DNA of 32,546 nt from Pelethousia sp002409725. GTDB taxonomy: Bacteria; Bacillota; Clostridia; Christensenellales; CAG-138. The notes below the pieces were generated by a model. It was not told the origin of the DNA. It worked only from the letters and a program-made list of their open reading frames with translations, and made no database searches. This document shows, in pieces, positions 17,901 to 24,598 of this stretch; position 1 is the first letter of the stretch; the number at the start of each line of letters is the position of its first letter. The DNA is taken from assembly GCA_937915455.1 (NCBI GenBank), contig CALDNN010000032.1, forward strand, positions 1 to 32,546, in the 5' to 3' direction. A program made the translations under genes and the position numbers.

Positions 17901-18730
17901 ATGAAGCAGGCGATATCCGTGGAGTGGCCGTAAAAGAGCAGCGAGAGCGCACAGCGCAGCAAAAAGGCGAGGCCGAGGATCAACCCCAGCTGCACGTTTG
18001 CAGATCGCTTCTCCCCCTCGCCCTCCCCAGGCAGCACAATATAGGCCTTATAGAGCCAAGCGCCCAGCGCGGCTACCAGAAGCGTGGCCACGGCCATCGC
18101 GCCCCCATGCAGCTCGTTCACATTGTGTGCGCCCGCATCCTCGGTGGAACCGGCCACGGCCACGCCGAAATAGGACACATCGGCCCCGGCGGGTTCGGCG
18201 TCCAGCTTTTCGATACGGAAATTACGAAAATATGCCCTGCCTGCGGAAAGCGAGCCATAGCCGCCCAGGCGCACGCAAACGGCTAGTTCGCTCTGGCTAT
18301 CGTCCGCCCGGCCGATTAGGGAGATGGTTTGCCAATCCCCGCTGCCCAACAGCGGCTCGGAAGCGGCAAGCGAATCCACCACGGATACGTTTACACCAGC
18401 CCCGCCTACAACATTTTCCGGCCGTGCCTCGCAGGAAAGACGGTAAAGCCCACCCCCCTCCACGGGGATGCGCTGGCAGAGCCTCACGTCATTCTCGACT
18501 AAATTATCGATACAAAGGGCCGGGCCGCCGGCTTCATCTAGCGTCCGTTCAATGGTGTATTGGCCTTCGCCATTAAGCCAGCTCTCCGCATACCAGCCAA
18601 GGGGCAGTCCATCCGCCAGGCCCACCTCGCCAAAATCCGCATTCGTCAAGGCCAAAGGCTCGTCCGCCAGGGCCAGGGCCGGGAGCATCAGCAGGATGAA
18701 AGCAAAAAAAACCGCTTTGAGCTTGTGCAT
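14942..18730 (-). CDS. Giant polytopic membrane protein with two GT-C glycosyltransferase modules (C-terminal PMT/GT39)
   Basis: This 1262-residue protein appears to have four parts. A signal peptide (MHKLKAVFFAFILLMLPALA) leads into an extracytoplasmic beta-rich domain (about 22-200) resembling a carbohydrate-binding fold. A first polytopic module (about 215-690) has a GT-C-like acidic loop (HSTDIACFMAWANTLAENG near 270 and DYPPGYMYVLWF). A soluble linker with a discoidin-like stretch (about 715-815) follows. A second module (about 835-1262) carries PMT/GT39 features: FDELYHARTAYEHL, HPPLGK near 875 and GLGAASKWICIYAGG. PMT enzymes transfer sugars, often mannose, from lipid carriers to proteins outside the membrane. 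I chose the ATG at 18730 because the signal peptide starts there; in-frame starts at 18754 and 18793 exist. The ribosome binding site is weak. A 7-base inverted repeat lies just upstream (18743-18764). Confidence 0.82.
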   Translation of the reverse strand: MHKLKAVFFAFILLMLPALALADEPLALTNADFGEVGLADGLPLGWYAESWLNGEGQYTIERTLDEAGGPALCIDNLVENDVRLCQRIPVEGGGLYRLSCEARPENVVGGAGVNVSVVDSLAASEPLLGSGDWQTISLIGRADDSQSELAVCVRLGGYGSLSAGRAYFRNFRIEKLDAEPAGADVSYFGVAVAGSTEDAGAHNVNELHGGAMAVATLLVAALGAWLYKAYIVLPGEGEGEKRSANVQLGLILGLAFLLRCALSLLFYGHSTDIACFMAWANTLAENGPGAFYTSGMFADYPPGYMYVLWFTGSLAKLLGLSYGGAGYVLLTKMPAILCDLGAAYLVFRMADKRFERQVALALCCAVAFNPAMAFLSGGWGQIDQVLTLLLVLTLWLFLENRLELCGLVYGVAILVKPQALMAGPLLAAAYFIKIKDQGWKTALRTLWAVLLALGAILLLSLPFGGGQGNVELSLFGATFQGPWVLQKLLGTATSYPYASIEAFNLFSLFGGNWQNVDAPFVFSISYGQWGTACICLAVLFSIWMYIKGRKERGCLALCTAFLLAALFTLGQYMHERYLFPVLLLILITFIYYGDRRLFLCFVFFTCSLLLNSLAAFMVVKDTALRGEEYLFITRLGSALTVAAFAYFAWACYDITVKRRTSPAFEGDRRAADIRPGLDAQKQEKEARFTKRDRLWCGALTGLYALVALLNLGTLQAPETAWQAGKGEGVTIRLEREATLSSIRVFGGLYTGTSEFTDDEGNSFAYEEDNGDMFRWVKIGGEGWETGAVTLRVTEGSVWFNEIAFFDEGGNQVPITSCEALAAAPDLADAALLIDEQDQVPAAPSYLNGMYFDELYHARTAYEHLHGLVPYENSHPPLGKVFIMLGVALFGMNTFGWRIAGTLFGIAMVPILYLFAKRLFKRSDYALLCAGLFAFDFMHFSQTRIATVDVFGVFFILLMFYFMHEYYCMNFFTDGLGATLKPLAWAGVFFGLGAASKWICIYAGGGLAVIFFTSLGQRYMEYRKQIRSGDVKKRAQVARFWRQAVLTLLWCCLFYILVPVCIYLASYLPYVLSEMHYDLGGIWNFQKFMFDYHSNLTATHPYESPWWQWPLNLRPVWYYVGYDVRAGYASTISAFGNPAVWWACSLGTLILAVRLILGNIRREKGMFVLMVAVCANYLPWVLVTRCTFAYHYFATVPFLILCTGYLLLEAEARHPSIAPLKWLWLGVSIALFALFYPVISGLAAPDWFIHWLEWLPSWTFLGY

Positions 18731-18742
18731 AAACCTCGTTCC

Positions 18743-18764
18743 AAACCTATCCATAATTAGGTTT
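18743..18764 (-). repeat. Inverted repeat upstream of the glycosyltransferase
   Basis: Minus-strand AAACCTA (18758-18764) and TAGGTTT (18743-18749) are perfect inverted arms around eight bases. A TAAAAT resembling a -10 element lies just upstream. It could be an operator or a leader hairpin; there is no direct evidence for either. Confidence 0.35.
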
Positions 18765-18824
18765 ATTTTACCACATAGAAAGGCAAACCACACGGAAATC
18801 TGAAAAGTTTACTTATATGCTGGT

Positions 18825-19178
18825 TTATGAAGTGAAAGCGCCCTCAATATGCTCGACCTGACCGCTCGCCAGATCGACCTCCAAAACATCGAATCGGCAG
18901 GCCCGCTCGAAGCAATCGTTTGCTTGCAAATAGGCCTGCGCAGCCCGGACGAGGTGCCCTTGCTTGGCCAGGCCTACGGCCTCGCGGCCCAGGCCGTAGG
19001 CGTAGCCGTGCCGGGCTTTCACCTCGGCAAAAACCAGCGTATCCGCCTTTTGGGCGATGATATCCATCTCACAGCCCGCGGCCCGGTAGTTGCGCGCCAA
19101 TATTTCATAGCCCGCCTGCACCAGATGCGCGGCTGCTAAGTCCTCCCCCATGCGGCCTTTTTCCCTGCGCGCGTCCAT
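18825..19178 (-). CDS. yraN: YraN/UPF0102 family nuclease-fold protein
   Basis: This 117-residue protein matches UPF0102, whose members have a PD-(D/E)XK nuclease-like fold and no settled function. The conserved parts are GRMGEDLAAAHLVQAGYEIL near the start, and GCEMDIIAQ and LVFAEVKAR, which place the Glu, Asp and Glu-x-Lys residues of that fold. I chose the ATG at 19178 because it overlaps the rnhB stop as TGATG; a longer in-frame reading to 19376 lies wholly inside rnhB. The rnhB-yraN pairing is common in bacteria. Confidence 0.93.
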   Translation of the reverse strand: MDARREKGRMGEDLAAAHLVQAGYEILARNYRAAGCEMDIIAQKADTLVFAEVKARHGYAYGLGREAVGLAKQGHLVRAAQAYLQANDCFERACRFDVLEVDLASGQVEHIEGAFTS

Positions 19179-19819
19179 CAGCCTTCTCCTGTGAAATGAC
19201 CGATGAAGCTCCGCCTGTGTAAGGGGCAAGGGCCGATTTCCCGCAGGGACGCGATATGCGCCGCCGTTCCATAACCTTTGTTTTGCGCAAAGCCATAGGC
19301 CGGGTACAGCGCATCCTGCGCCTCCATATAGCGATCCCGCTCCACCTTGGCGATGATCGAGGCGGCGGCGATGCAATGGCAGCGCGCGTCCCCGTGGATG
19401 ACGGCCTCTTGCATGGCCGCTACATCCAGCTTGTCCCGGCCATCCACGAAGAGGACGTCCGGCTTGGTTTGTAGCGCCGCATAGGCCTGCCGGAAGGCGA
19501 GGAAGGTGGCCCGGCGGATGTTCAGCGTGTCGATCTGCTCCGGCCAGACCCAGCCCAGGCCATAGGACAGCGCTTTTTCTATAATGATGGGATATAGCAT
19601 CTCCCGCCTGGCCGGCGAGAGCTTTTTGGAGTCATTGACACGCTCAATGAGGCATTCTGTTGGCAGCAGCACCACGGCCGCCACCACTGGCCCGGCCAAC
19701 GGGCCGCGGCCCACTTCATCCGCGCCGGCCACGGATTTGCCTGCCTGCCAATATTCTCGCTCCAGGCTGGAGAGTGCAAAGAGGCGCTCCTCCTCGCTAA
19801 GCTTGGGCTTACTTTCCAT
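19178..19819 (-). CDS. rnhB: Ribonuclease HII
   Basis: This 213-residue enzyme cuts RNA in RNA-DNA hybrids and removes single misinserted ribonucleotides. Catalytic acidic residues are seen in VAGADEVGRGPLAGPVVAAV (Asp and Glu), in VLFVDG and in the later KVERDRYM region; NDSKKLSPARRE is also diagnostic. Both ATG 19825 and ATG 19819 are possible; I prefer 19819 because AGGA stands five bases upstream. The start overlaps the end of rbgA by 11 bases, and the stop overlaps the yraN start, so the three genes are translationally linked. Confidence 0.95.
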   Translation of the reverse strand: MESKPKLSEEERLFALSSLEREYWQAGKSVAGADEVGRGPLAGPVVAAVVLLPTECLIERVNDSKKLSPARREMLYPIIIEKALSYGLGWVWPEQIDTLNIRRATFLAFRQAYAALQTKPDVLFVDGRDKLDVAAMQEAVIHGDARCHCIAAASIIAKVERDRYMEAQDALYPAYGFAQNKGYGTAAHIASLREIGPCPLHRRSFIGHFTGEG

Positions 19820-20678
19820 CCCCATCCTGCCTTTCGTAGCCTGGTTTATCCAGCGTAATCCTGGCGATCTTACCTGCGCGGAATTCATCCAGCGCGATAC
19901 GCGCGCCCCGCTCCGTATCTGGCAGGCCGCCGGAGAGCAAAAAGCCCCGGCTTTGGCAAACGCCTTCCAGCAATGCGTGGGGCTCCATGCCTGCTTCCAG
20001 CTTCTTATAGCGGGCGGTCAGGGCATCCGGGCAAAGGGCCATTAGCTCCTGCAAAAGCAGGGCGGCCAATTGCTCCACATCCATAATATCATCCTTGATG
20101 GAGCCGATGAACGCGAGGTGCCTGGCCAAAAGCTCATCCTCCAGCTTGGGCCACAACAGGCCGGGGGTATCCATCAGTTCGAGATAGGGCCCCACCTTGA
20201 CCCATTGCTTGCCCTTGGTTACGCCGGGCTTATCCCCTACCTGCGCGCGGTTGACGCCGGCAATGCGGTTGATGAAGGTGGATTTGCCTACGTTGGGTAT
20301 GCCCACCACCATGACCCGTACCGTTTTACGCACGCCCTTTTGCAAAAGCCGATCCACTTCCTCCTGCACGGCTCCCTGCAAAAGCTCTACGGCAGCCGCC
20401 TTTTTAGCGGAATTGGTGGCCACGAACTCCATCGCTTTCACGCCCTGCTCCTTGAATGCGCGGATGAAAGCCTTGGTCGCAGCCGGGTCTGCCAAATCGC
20501 TCTTATTCAACAGGGCGATGCGCTTCTTGCCTGTAAAAAGATCGTCAAAATCTGGGTTGCGGGTAGCGATGGGCGCGCGCGCGTCCACGATCTCCACCAC
20601 CACATCGATCAGCTTGAGGTTTTCTACCAGCATGCGCCGGGCTTTGGCCATGTGGCCGGGGTACCATTGTATCAGCAT
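19809..20678 (-). CDS. rbgA: Ribosome biogenesis GTPase RbgA (YlqF)
   Basis: This 289-residue GTPase acts late in 50S assembly. It is circularly permuted as expected: G4 NKSD (58-61) comes before G1 GIPNVGKS (126-133), G2 PGVTKGKQW (151-159) and G3 DTPG (170-173). The start MLIQWYPGHMAKARR is diagnostic. The ATG at 20678 has AAAGGAG five bases upstream; upstream in-frame codons run into the rplS terminator. It leads the rbgA-rnhB-yraN unit. No clear promoter was found in the gap after rplS, so it may depend on read-through or on an unrecognised promoter. Confidence 0.97.
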   Translation of the reverse strand: MLIQWYPGHMAKARRMLVENLKLIDVVVEIVDARAPIATRNPDFDDLFTGKKRIALLNKSDLADPAATKAFIRAFKEQGVKAMEFVATNSAKKAAAVELLQGAVQEEVDRLLQKGVRKTVRVMVVGIPNVGKSTFINRIAGVNRAQVGDKPGVTKGKQWVKVGPYLELMDTPGLLWPKLEDELLARHLAFIGSIKDDIMDVEQLAALLLQELMALCPDALTARYKKLEAGMEPHALLEGVCQSRGFLLSGGLPDTERGARIALDEFRAGKIARITLDKPGYERQDGDGK

Positions 20679-20731
20679 AGCCGCTCCTTTGTGTTTGCTT
20701 GCCACAGGGGCCCTGGGGGCCCGATATAAGG

Positions 20732-20764
20732 AAACCCCCATATGCCCGCAGGCACCGGGGGTTT
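20732..20764 (-). terminator. rplS terminator, possibly bidirectional
   Basis: AAACCCCC (20732-20739) and GGGGGTTT (20757-20764) form a perfect 8-pair stem, and the loop can pair further (TGCC with GGCA). In the minus direction TCCTT follows; in the plus direction TTTTGCTTGC follows. A second GC hairpin (GGGCCC arms near 20707-20722) lies just beyond. It separates rplS from rbgA. Confidence 0.7.
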
Positions 20765-20783
20765 TGCTTGCAAATCAGGTCGA

Positions 20784-21149
20784 TTACTTGTTCTTGTCGC
20801 TCGTCACGATGCGCTCGACCACCTTGGCGGCCTTGCCCACGCGATCGCGCAGATAGAACAGCTTGGCCCGGCGCACTTTACCATGGCGCACCACTTCGAT
20901 GCGGCCTACACGGGGGCTGTTGTAGGGGAAGGTACGCTCTACGCCTACGCCGTAGGATACGCGGCGCACGGTGAAGGATTTGCGGATGCCGCCGCCCTGG
21001 ATCTTAATGACCACGCCTTCAAAATTTTGCAGGCGCTCACGGGAGCCTTCCACAACCTTAACGAATACCCGAACGGTATCGCCCACTTCCAGCTTAGGAA
21101 GATCGGTGCGGAGCTGTTCTTTTTCGAGTTCACGGATGATGTCGGACAT
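20784..21149 (-). CDS. rplS: 50S ribosomal protein L19
   Basis: This 121-residue protein is L19, located at the 30S-50S interface. It shows LPKLEVGDTVRVFVKVVEG, RLQNFEGVVIKIQGGG, FTVRRVSYGVGVERTFP and the C-terminal KVRRAKLFYLRDRVGKAAK. Length is normal. An AGGAG site lies six bases before the ATG. It ends the ylxM-trmD gene block but has its own promoter (21218-21247) and a downstream terminator, so it can be expressed apart from the upstream genes. Confidence 0.98.
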   Translation of the reverse strand: MSDIIRELEKEQLRTDLPKLEVGDTVRVFVKVVEGSRERLQNFEGVVIKIQGGGIRKSFTVRRVSYGVGVERTFPYNSPRVGRIEVVRHGKVRRAKLFYLRDRVGKAAKVVERIVTSDKNK

Positions 21150-21217
21150 ATTTTTCTCCTCTCTCCCAGACGTTCGTACCGCTTACCGGCATTGGACCGC
21201 CCGTTGTCACAAAGTGC

Positions 21218-21247
21218 ATTATAACATGGCCGCTTAACAAAGCGCAA
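21218..21247 (-). promoter_or_regulatory. Extended -10 promoter of rplS, possible L19 leader
   Basis: The minus strand has TGTTATAAT, a perfect -10 with the TGn extension (21218-21226), and a weak -35 TTGCGC (21242-21247) with an 18-base spacer. Transcription would begin near 21211, leaving a leader of about 60 bases before rplS. Firmicutes often carry an L19 autoregulatory leader here. I could not confirm its consensus, so that part is a suggestion. Confidence 0.65.
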
Positions 21248-21259
21248 CCACAAATTCAC

Positions 21260-21988
21260 CTAATTTTCCGTCTTTTTCAGGCTTTCCAAATAGGCTAAGT
21301 CCTTTTTATCGAGCCGCGCTTCTTCCAAGAGTTCCGGACGGCGTTCTAGCGTCATTTTGAGGGACATATCCCGCCGCCAGCGGTTGATATGCGCGTGGTT
21401 GCCGTTAAGCAGGACTTCCGGCACGGCCAGGTCCCTGTATTCCGCAGGGCGGGTATATTGCGGGTATTCCAACAGGCCGCCTATAAAGCTCTCCTCCTCG
21501 GCGGATTCCTCGCTGCCCAGCACGCCCGGGATAAAGCGGCTCAGGCAATCGATCAGCACCATGGCGGGCAGTTCGCCCCCAGTGAGCACATAATCCCCAA
21601 TGGAGACCTCCATATCCATCCTGCAAAGCGCCCGCTCATCCACCCCTTCGTAATGGCCGCAAAGGAGCAAGATGTGCTCCTTTTGACTCAGTTCCCGGGC
21701 CATGGGTACGCTCAACCTTTCGCCCCTGGGCAAAAGGGCGATGCGTAGGGCCTCGTGATTTGGATCCACTTCGTCGATGCAATCCCAAATGGGCTGAGCC
21801 ATCATCACCATGCCAGCGCCGCCGCCAAAGGGGTAGTCGTCGGCATTGTGGTGCTTGTTAAGGGACCAATCACGGATGTTGTGCAGGCGGCAATCGAGAA
21901 TGCCGGCCTCCCGTGCTCGGCCCAGCATACTACCGCCCAGCACGCCTTCGAACATTTCGGGAAAGAGGGTAAGCACGTCAATCCTCAA
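21260..21988 (-). CDS. trmD: tRNA (guanine-N1-)-methyltransferase, m1G37
   Basis: This 242-residue SPOUT enzyme methylates G37 of tRNAs and prevents frameshifting. It begins with the family-typical MRIDVLTLFPEMFEG and has NKHHNADDYPFGGGAGMVM, the knot segment LLLCGHYEGVDERA, and IGDYVLTGGELPAMVL. I take the TTG at 21988 as the start because it gives the exact conserved N-terminus and has GGAGGAGG upstream; an in-frame ATG at 22045 adds 19 unrelated residues inside rimM. The start overlaps the end of rimM by 11 bases. Confidence 0.96.
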   Translation of the reverse strand: MRIDVLTLFPEMFEGVLGGSMLGRAREAGILDCRLHNIRDWSLNKHHNADDYPFGGGAGMVMMAQPIWDCIDEVDPNHEALRIALLPRGERLSVPMARELSQKEHILLLCGHYEGVDERALCRMDMEVSIGDYVLTGGELPAMVLIDCLSRFIPGVLGSEESAEEESFIGGLLEYPQYTRPAEYRDLAVPEVLLNGNHAHINRWRRDMSLKMTLERRPELLEEARLDKKDLAYLESLKKTEN

Positions 21989-22496
21989 ACAGACCCACCT
22001 CCTCCAATACTTCGGCGTTGAGGACGATGCGCCTGTTTTGCACATCCACCTCCTGCAAAAGCTTTTTGAGAGCAGGGATCAAGAGCGTTTTCTCCCCCTC
22101 GATCACGTATACGTCGTTCGCACCGGTCTCCAGCACATCCGTCAGCTTACCCAAGGGTTTGCCATTGCTGTCCTCCACCGCGCAGCCGATCAGATCGGCC
22201 ACGAAATAGCGCCCTGCCGGCAGCTTGGCCGCATGCGCCCGGTCAACGCAGAGGTATTGGCCCCGCAGGGCCTCTGCCTGCTCCCTGCTATCGCAAAACG
22301 AAAGGCGCAGGAAAACGGCGTCCGGCTGCACGCTGATCTCCGTGGCTTCTACGGGGGTATACCCCCCATTCTGCTCAATATAGGCTTCCTTAAGCTTGAG
22401 GAAGCGCCGGTTGTCCGTGGTCAGCGGCTGAAGCTTTACCGCCCCGTGGACGCCATGGGGCCGCAAAATCAGGCCGATGCGTAAATATTCCTGCAT
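21978..22496 (-). CDS. rimM: 16S rRNA processing protein RimM
   Basis: This 172-residue protein binds S19 and helps mature the head of the 30S subunit. The N-terminal RimM domain starts YLRIGLILRPHGVHGAVKL, and the PRC-barrel domain is at about 95-170 (YFVADLIGCAVED, GANDVYVIEG, LLIPALKKLL). The ATG at 22496 gives the family N-terminus, but there is no recognisable ribosome binding site: the bases just upstream are the T-rich tail of a hairpin (22501-22528). Its expression therefore seems unusual compared with its neighbours. It is linked to trmD by overlap. Confidence 0.95.
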   Translation of the reverse strand: MQEYLRIGLILRPHGVHGAVKLQPLTTDNRRFLKLKEAYIEQNGGYTPVEATEISVQPDAVFLRLSFCDSREQAEALRGQYLCVDRAHAAKLPAGRYFVADLIGCAVEDSNGKPLGKLTDVLETGANDVYVIEGEKTLLIPALKKLLQEVDVQNRRIVLNAEVLEEVGLFED

Positions 22497-22696
22497 AATT
22501 CAAAAAGGTGGCTGCCGCCACATTTTTGAGTTTACAGGGTTTGCTTGTGCCTGGCGGCAGGGCCAGCAAACCCTGTGGGGAACGAAAGCCTACGGCCTTC
22601 ATCCGTTTCGGCGTACATGCCGCCGAAGCCGGAATATAGCCGCCGGGGGCTGCGGCCCCCGAACCCCGATCATCTTCACAAGGCGGAGAGCCTGCC
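22497..22696 (-). repeat. Hairpin-rich spacer between khpA and rimM
   Basis: These 200 bases hold no plausible gene but several perfect inverted repeats: 22508-22521 (GTGGC/GCCAC), 22534-22576 (ACAGGGTTTGC paired with GCAAACCCTGT, 11 pairs), about 22583-22600 (imperfect, GAAAGCC with GGCCTTC), 22607-22627 (TTCGGCG/CGCCGAA) and 22644-22661 (CGGGGGC/GCCCCCG). It interrupts an otherwise tightly packed operon. It could be a dispersed intergenic repeat element, a structured RNA or an attenuator; I cannot decide from one copy. Confidence 0.7.
22501..22528 (-). terminator. Terminator-like hairpin directly upstream of rimM
   Basis: CAAAAA and GTGGC (22501-22512) pair with GCCAC and TTTTTG (22517-22528), leaving a TGCC loop and one mismatch. 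The minus strand ends in TTTTTG and could terminate transcription only four bases before the rimM ATG; the plus strand has a similar T run. No promoter fits between it and rimM, so rimM-trmD must rely on read-through. Confidence 0.7.
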
Positions 22697-22927
22697 CTAG
22701 CCGAGGATCTCCACGATGTATTTTTTATTCTCCTTTACGGATGCGGCCCGCACCACGGTGCGTATCGCCTTGGCGATTCGTCCCTGCTTGCCGATCACCT
22801 TGCCCATATCCTCGGGCGCGACGCTCAACTCGATCACCGTGGAATTCTCGCCCTCTTTCACTTCCACCTTGACTTCTTCGGGCTTATCCACGAGATTCAC
22901 AGCAATGTATTTAACCAGCTCTCCCAT
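22697..22927 (-). CDS. khpA: KH-domain RNA-binding protein KhpA (YlqC)
   Basis: This 76-residue protein is a single KH domain that binds RNA and, in other Firmicutes, pairs with KhpB (Jag) to influence cell shape and division. The KH signature is APEDMGKVIGKQGRIAKAIR with the GKQG loop. I chose the ATG at 22927 (MGELVKYIAVNLVD) because GGGAG lies seven bases upstream and the length is typical; an ATG at 22954 would overlap rpsP. It sits between rpsP and rimM as in most clostridia. Confidence 0.95.
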   Translation of the reverse strand: MGELVKYIAVNLVDKPEEVKVEVKEGENSTVIELSVAPEDMGKVIGKQGRIAKAIRTVVRAASVKENKKYIVEILG

Positions 22928-22950
22928 GGTTCGCTCCCTGACCTGCTCCA

Positions 22951-23193
22951 TCACTGGAGCGCGCCGGACTTTTTGAGCAGTGTGCGCACGGTTTCCGTGG
23001 GCTGTGCGCCGCTCTTAAGCCACTCGGCAGCCTTTTCGTTGTTGACGTTGAGCTCAATGGGGCTCTTGGTGGGGTCGTAATAGCCGAGCTCCTCCAAAAA
23101 AGCGCCGTTACGGGGTGCGCGAGAATCCGCCACCACGATGCGGTAGAAGGGAGCCTTTTTCGCGCCCATCCGGCGCAGTCTGATCTTAAGCAT
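22951..23193 (-). CDS. rpsP: 30S ribosomal protein S16
   Basis: This 80-residue protein is S16, needed for early 30S body assembly. It has the standard MLKIRLRRMGAKKAPFYRIV start, VADSRAPRNGAFLEELGYYDP and the WLKSGAQPTETV end. A strong GGAGG site is eight bases before the ATG. It follows ffh after a 67-base gap with no visible terminator and precedes khpA closely, in the conserved ffh-rpsP-khpA-rimM-trmD order. Confidence 0.98.
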   Translation of the reverse strand: MLKIRLRRMGAKKAPFYRIVVADSRAPRNGAFLEELGYYDPTKSPIELNVNNEKAAEWLKSGAQPTETVRTLLKKSGALQ

Positions 23194-23260
23194 GGTAAAT
23201 TTCCTCCTGAAAATATGGATAGTTATTTATTTCAAAAGCGTTTTGCCTCAGAAACCAGAG

Positions 23261-24598
23261 TTAAAAGCCAAAGGGATTGAAGCCGCGCCTGCCTTTTTTG
23301 AGCTTGCCGCCTGTTAGCTGGCGGATCATCTTGCGTGTGGCTTCGAATTGGTTGAGCAACCGATTCACATCCTGCACGGCGTTGCCGCTGCCCGCGGCGA
23401 TGCGCCGACGGCGGCTGGCGTTGATCAGCTCCGGCTTGCGGCGCTCCTGCGGGGTCATCGAGCGGATGATGGCCAATGTGCGCTCGGTCTGCTTTTCGTC
23501 GAGCTCCACATTGCCCAGCTTGGAGGCTGCCGCACCCGGCATCATGGCCAGGATATCCTGCATGGAGCCCATGGTTTTCATCTGCTCCATTTGCGCCATA
23601 AAATCTTCCAACGTGAAGTCGTTGCTGCGCAGCTTGTTAGTAAGCTCCTGGGGCTTTTTTTCATCGAAGGCGGTCTGCGCCTTTTCGATGAGGGTCATCA
23701 TATCGCCCATGCCCAGGATGCGGCCGGCCATGCGGTCCGGATAGAATGGCTCGATATCCGTGAGCTTTTCGCCAGTGCCGCAGAATTTGATGGGCCGGCC
23801 CGTAACCTCCCGCACAGAAAGGGCCGCGCCGCCGCGGGTATCGCCGTCTAGTTTGGTCACGATCACGCCCGTTAGGGCCAGCTTCTCATTAAACGCTTGG
23901 GCTACGTTGACCGCGTCCTGGCCGGTCATGGCGTCTACAACAAGAAGGATTTCCGCCGGATTCAATTCGTTGCGCAGGGCGGCGATCTCCTCCATCATGG
24001 CCTCGTCGATGTGCAGGCGGCCCGCCGTATCCACGATAACCAAATCGAACATGTGCGAGCGGGCGTAATCCACGGCCTCCTTAGCCGTTTGCACGGGGTT
24101 TTGTTGGCCCCGCTCAAACACGGGCAGTTTAAGCTTTTCCCCTACCACCTGCAATTGGCGAATAGCTGCCGGGCGGTAAATATCGCAGGCCACAAGCAAG
24201 GGGGATTTGCCGAATTGCTTTTGCAAATATGCCCCCAGCTTACCCGCCATGGTGGTTTTGCCCGCGCCCTGCAGGCCGCAAAGCAGCACCACGGCCGGGC
24301 TTTTGGAGCCGAACTCCAGCTTTGCGTTAGCTCCGCCCATGAGGCTGGTCAGCTCTTCATTGACGATCTTGATCACCTGCTGGCCCGGTGTGAGGCTTTC
24401 GAGCACTTCCGCGCCCACGGCCCGCTCCGTTACGGCGGCGATGAACTTTTTGACCACAGCAAAGCTGACGTCCGCCTCTAAAAGGGCGAGCTTCACCTCG
24501 CGCATGGCTTCCTTCACGTCTTTCTCGTTGAGCTTGCCACGACCGGTGAGCTTTTTAAAAACGTTTTGCAGTTTGGACGAAAGGCCTTCAAACGCCAT
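23261..24598 (-). CDS. ffh: Signal recognition particle protein Ffh
   Basis: This 445-residue GTPase binds signal peptides and 4.5S/6S RNA and delivers ribosomes to the membrane through FtsY. An N domain starts MAFEGLSSKLQNVFKKLTG; the G domain has GLQGAGKTTMAGKLG (around residue 108), DTAGRLHIDEAMM and TKLDGDTRGG; the methionine-rich M domain begins near 330 (FMAQMEQMKTMGSMQDILAM). The ATG at 24598 overlaps the end of ylxM by 11 bases. An in-frame extension to 24673 lies inside ylxM and is rejected. The SRP RNA gene is not in this window. Confidence 0.97.
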   Translation of the reverse strand: MAFEGLSSKLQNVFKKLTGRGKLNEKDVKEAMREVKLALLEADVSFAVVKKFIAAVTERAVGAEVLESLTPGQQVIKIVNEELTSLMGGANAKLEFGSKSPAVVLLCGLQGAGKTTMAGKLGAYLQKQFGKSPLLVACDIYRPAAIRQLQVVGEKLKLPVFERGQQNPVQTAKEAVDYARSHMFDLVIVDTAGRLHIDEAMMEEIAALRNELNPAEILLVVDAMTGQDAVNVAQAFNEKLALTGVIVTKLDGDTRGGAALSVREVTGRPIKFCGTGEKLTDIEPFYPDRMAGRILGMGDMMTLIEKAQTAFDEKKPQELTNKLRSNDFTLEDFMAQMEQMKTMGSMQDILAMMPGAAASKLGNVELDEKQTERTLAIIRSMTPQERRKPELINASRRRRIAAGSGNAVQDVNRLLNQFEATRKMIRQLTGGKLKKGRRGFNPFGF

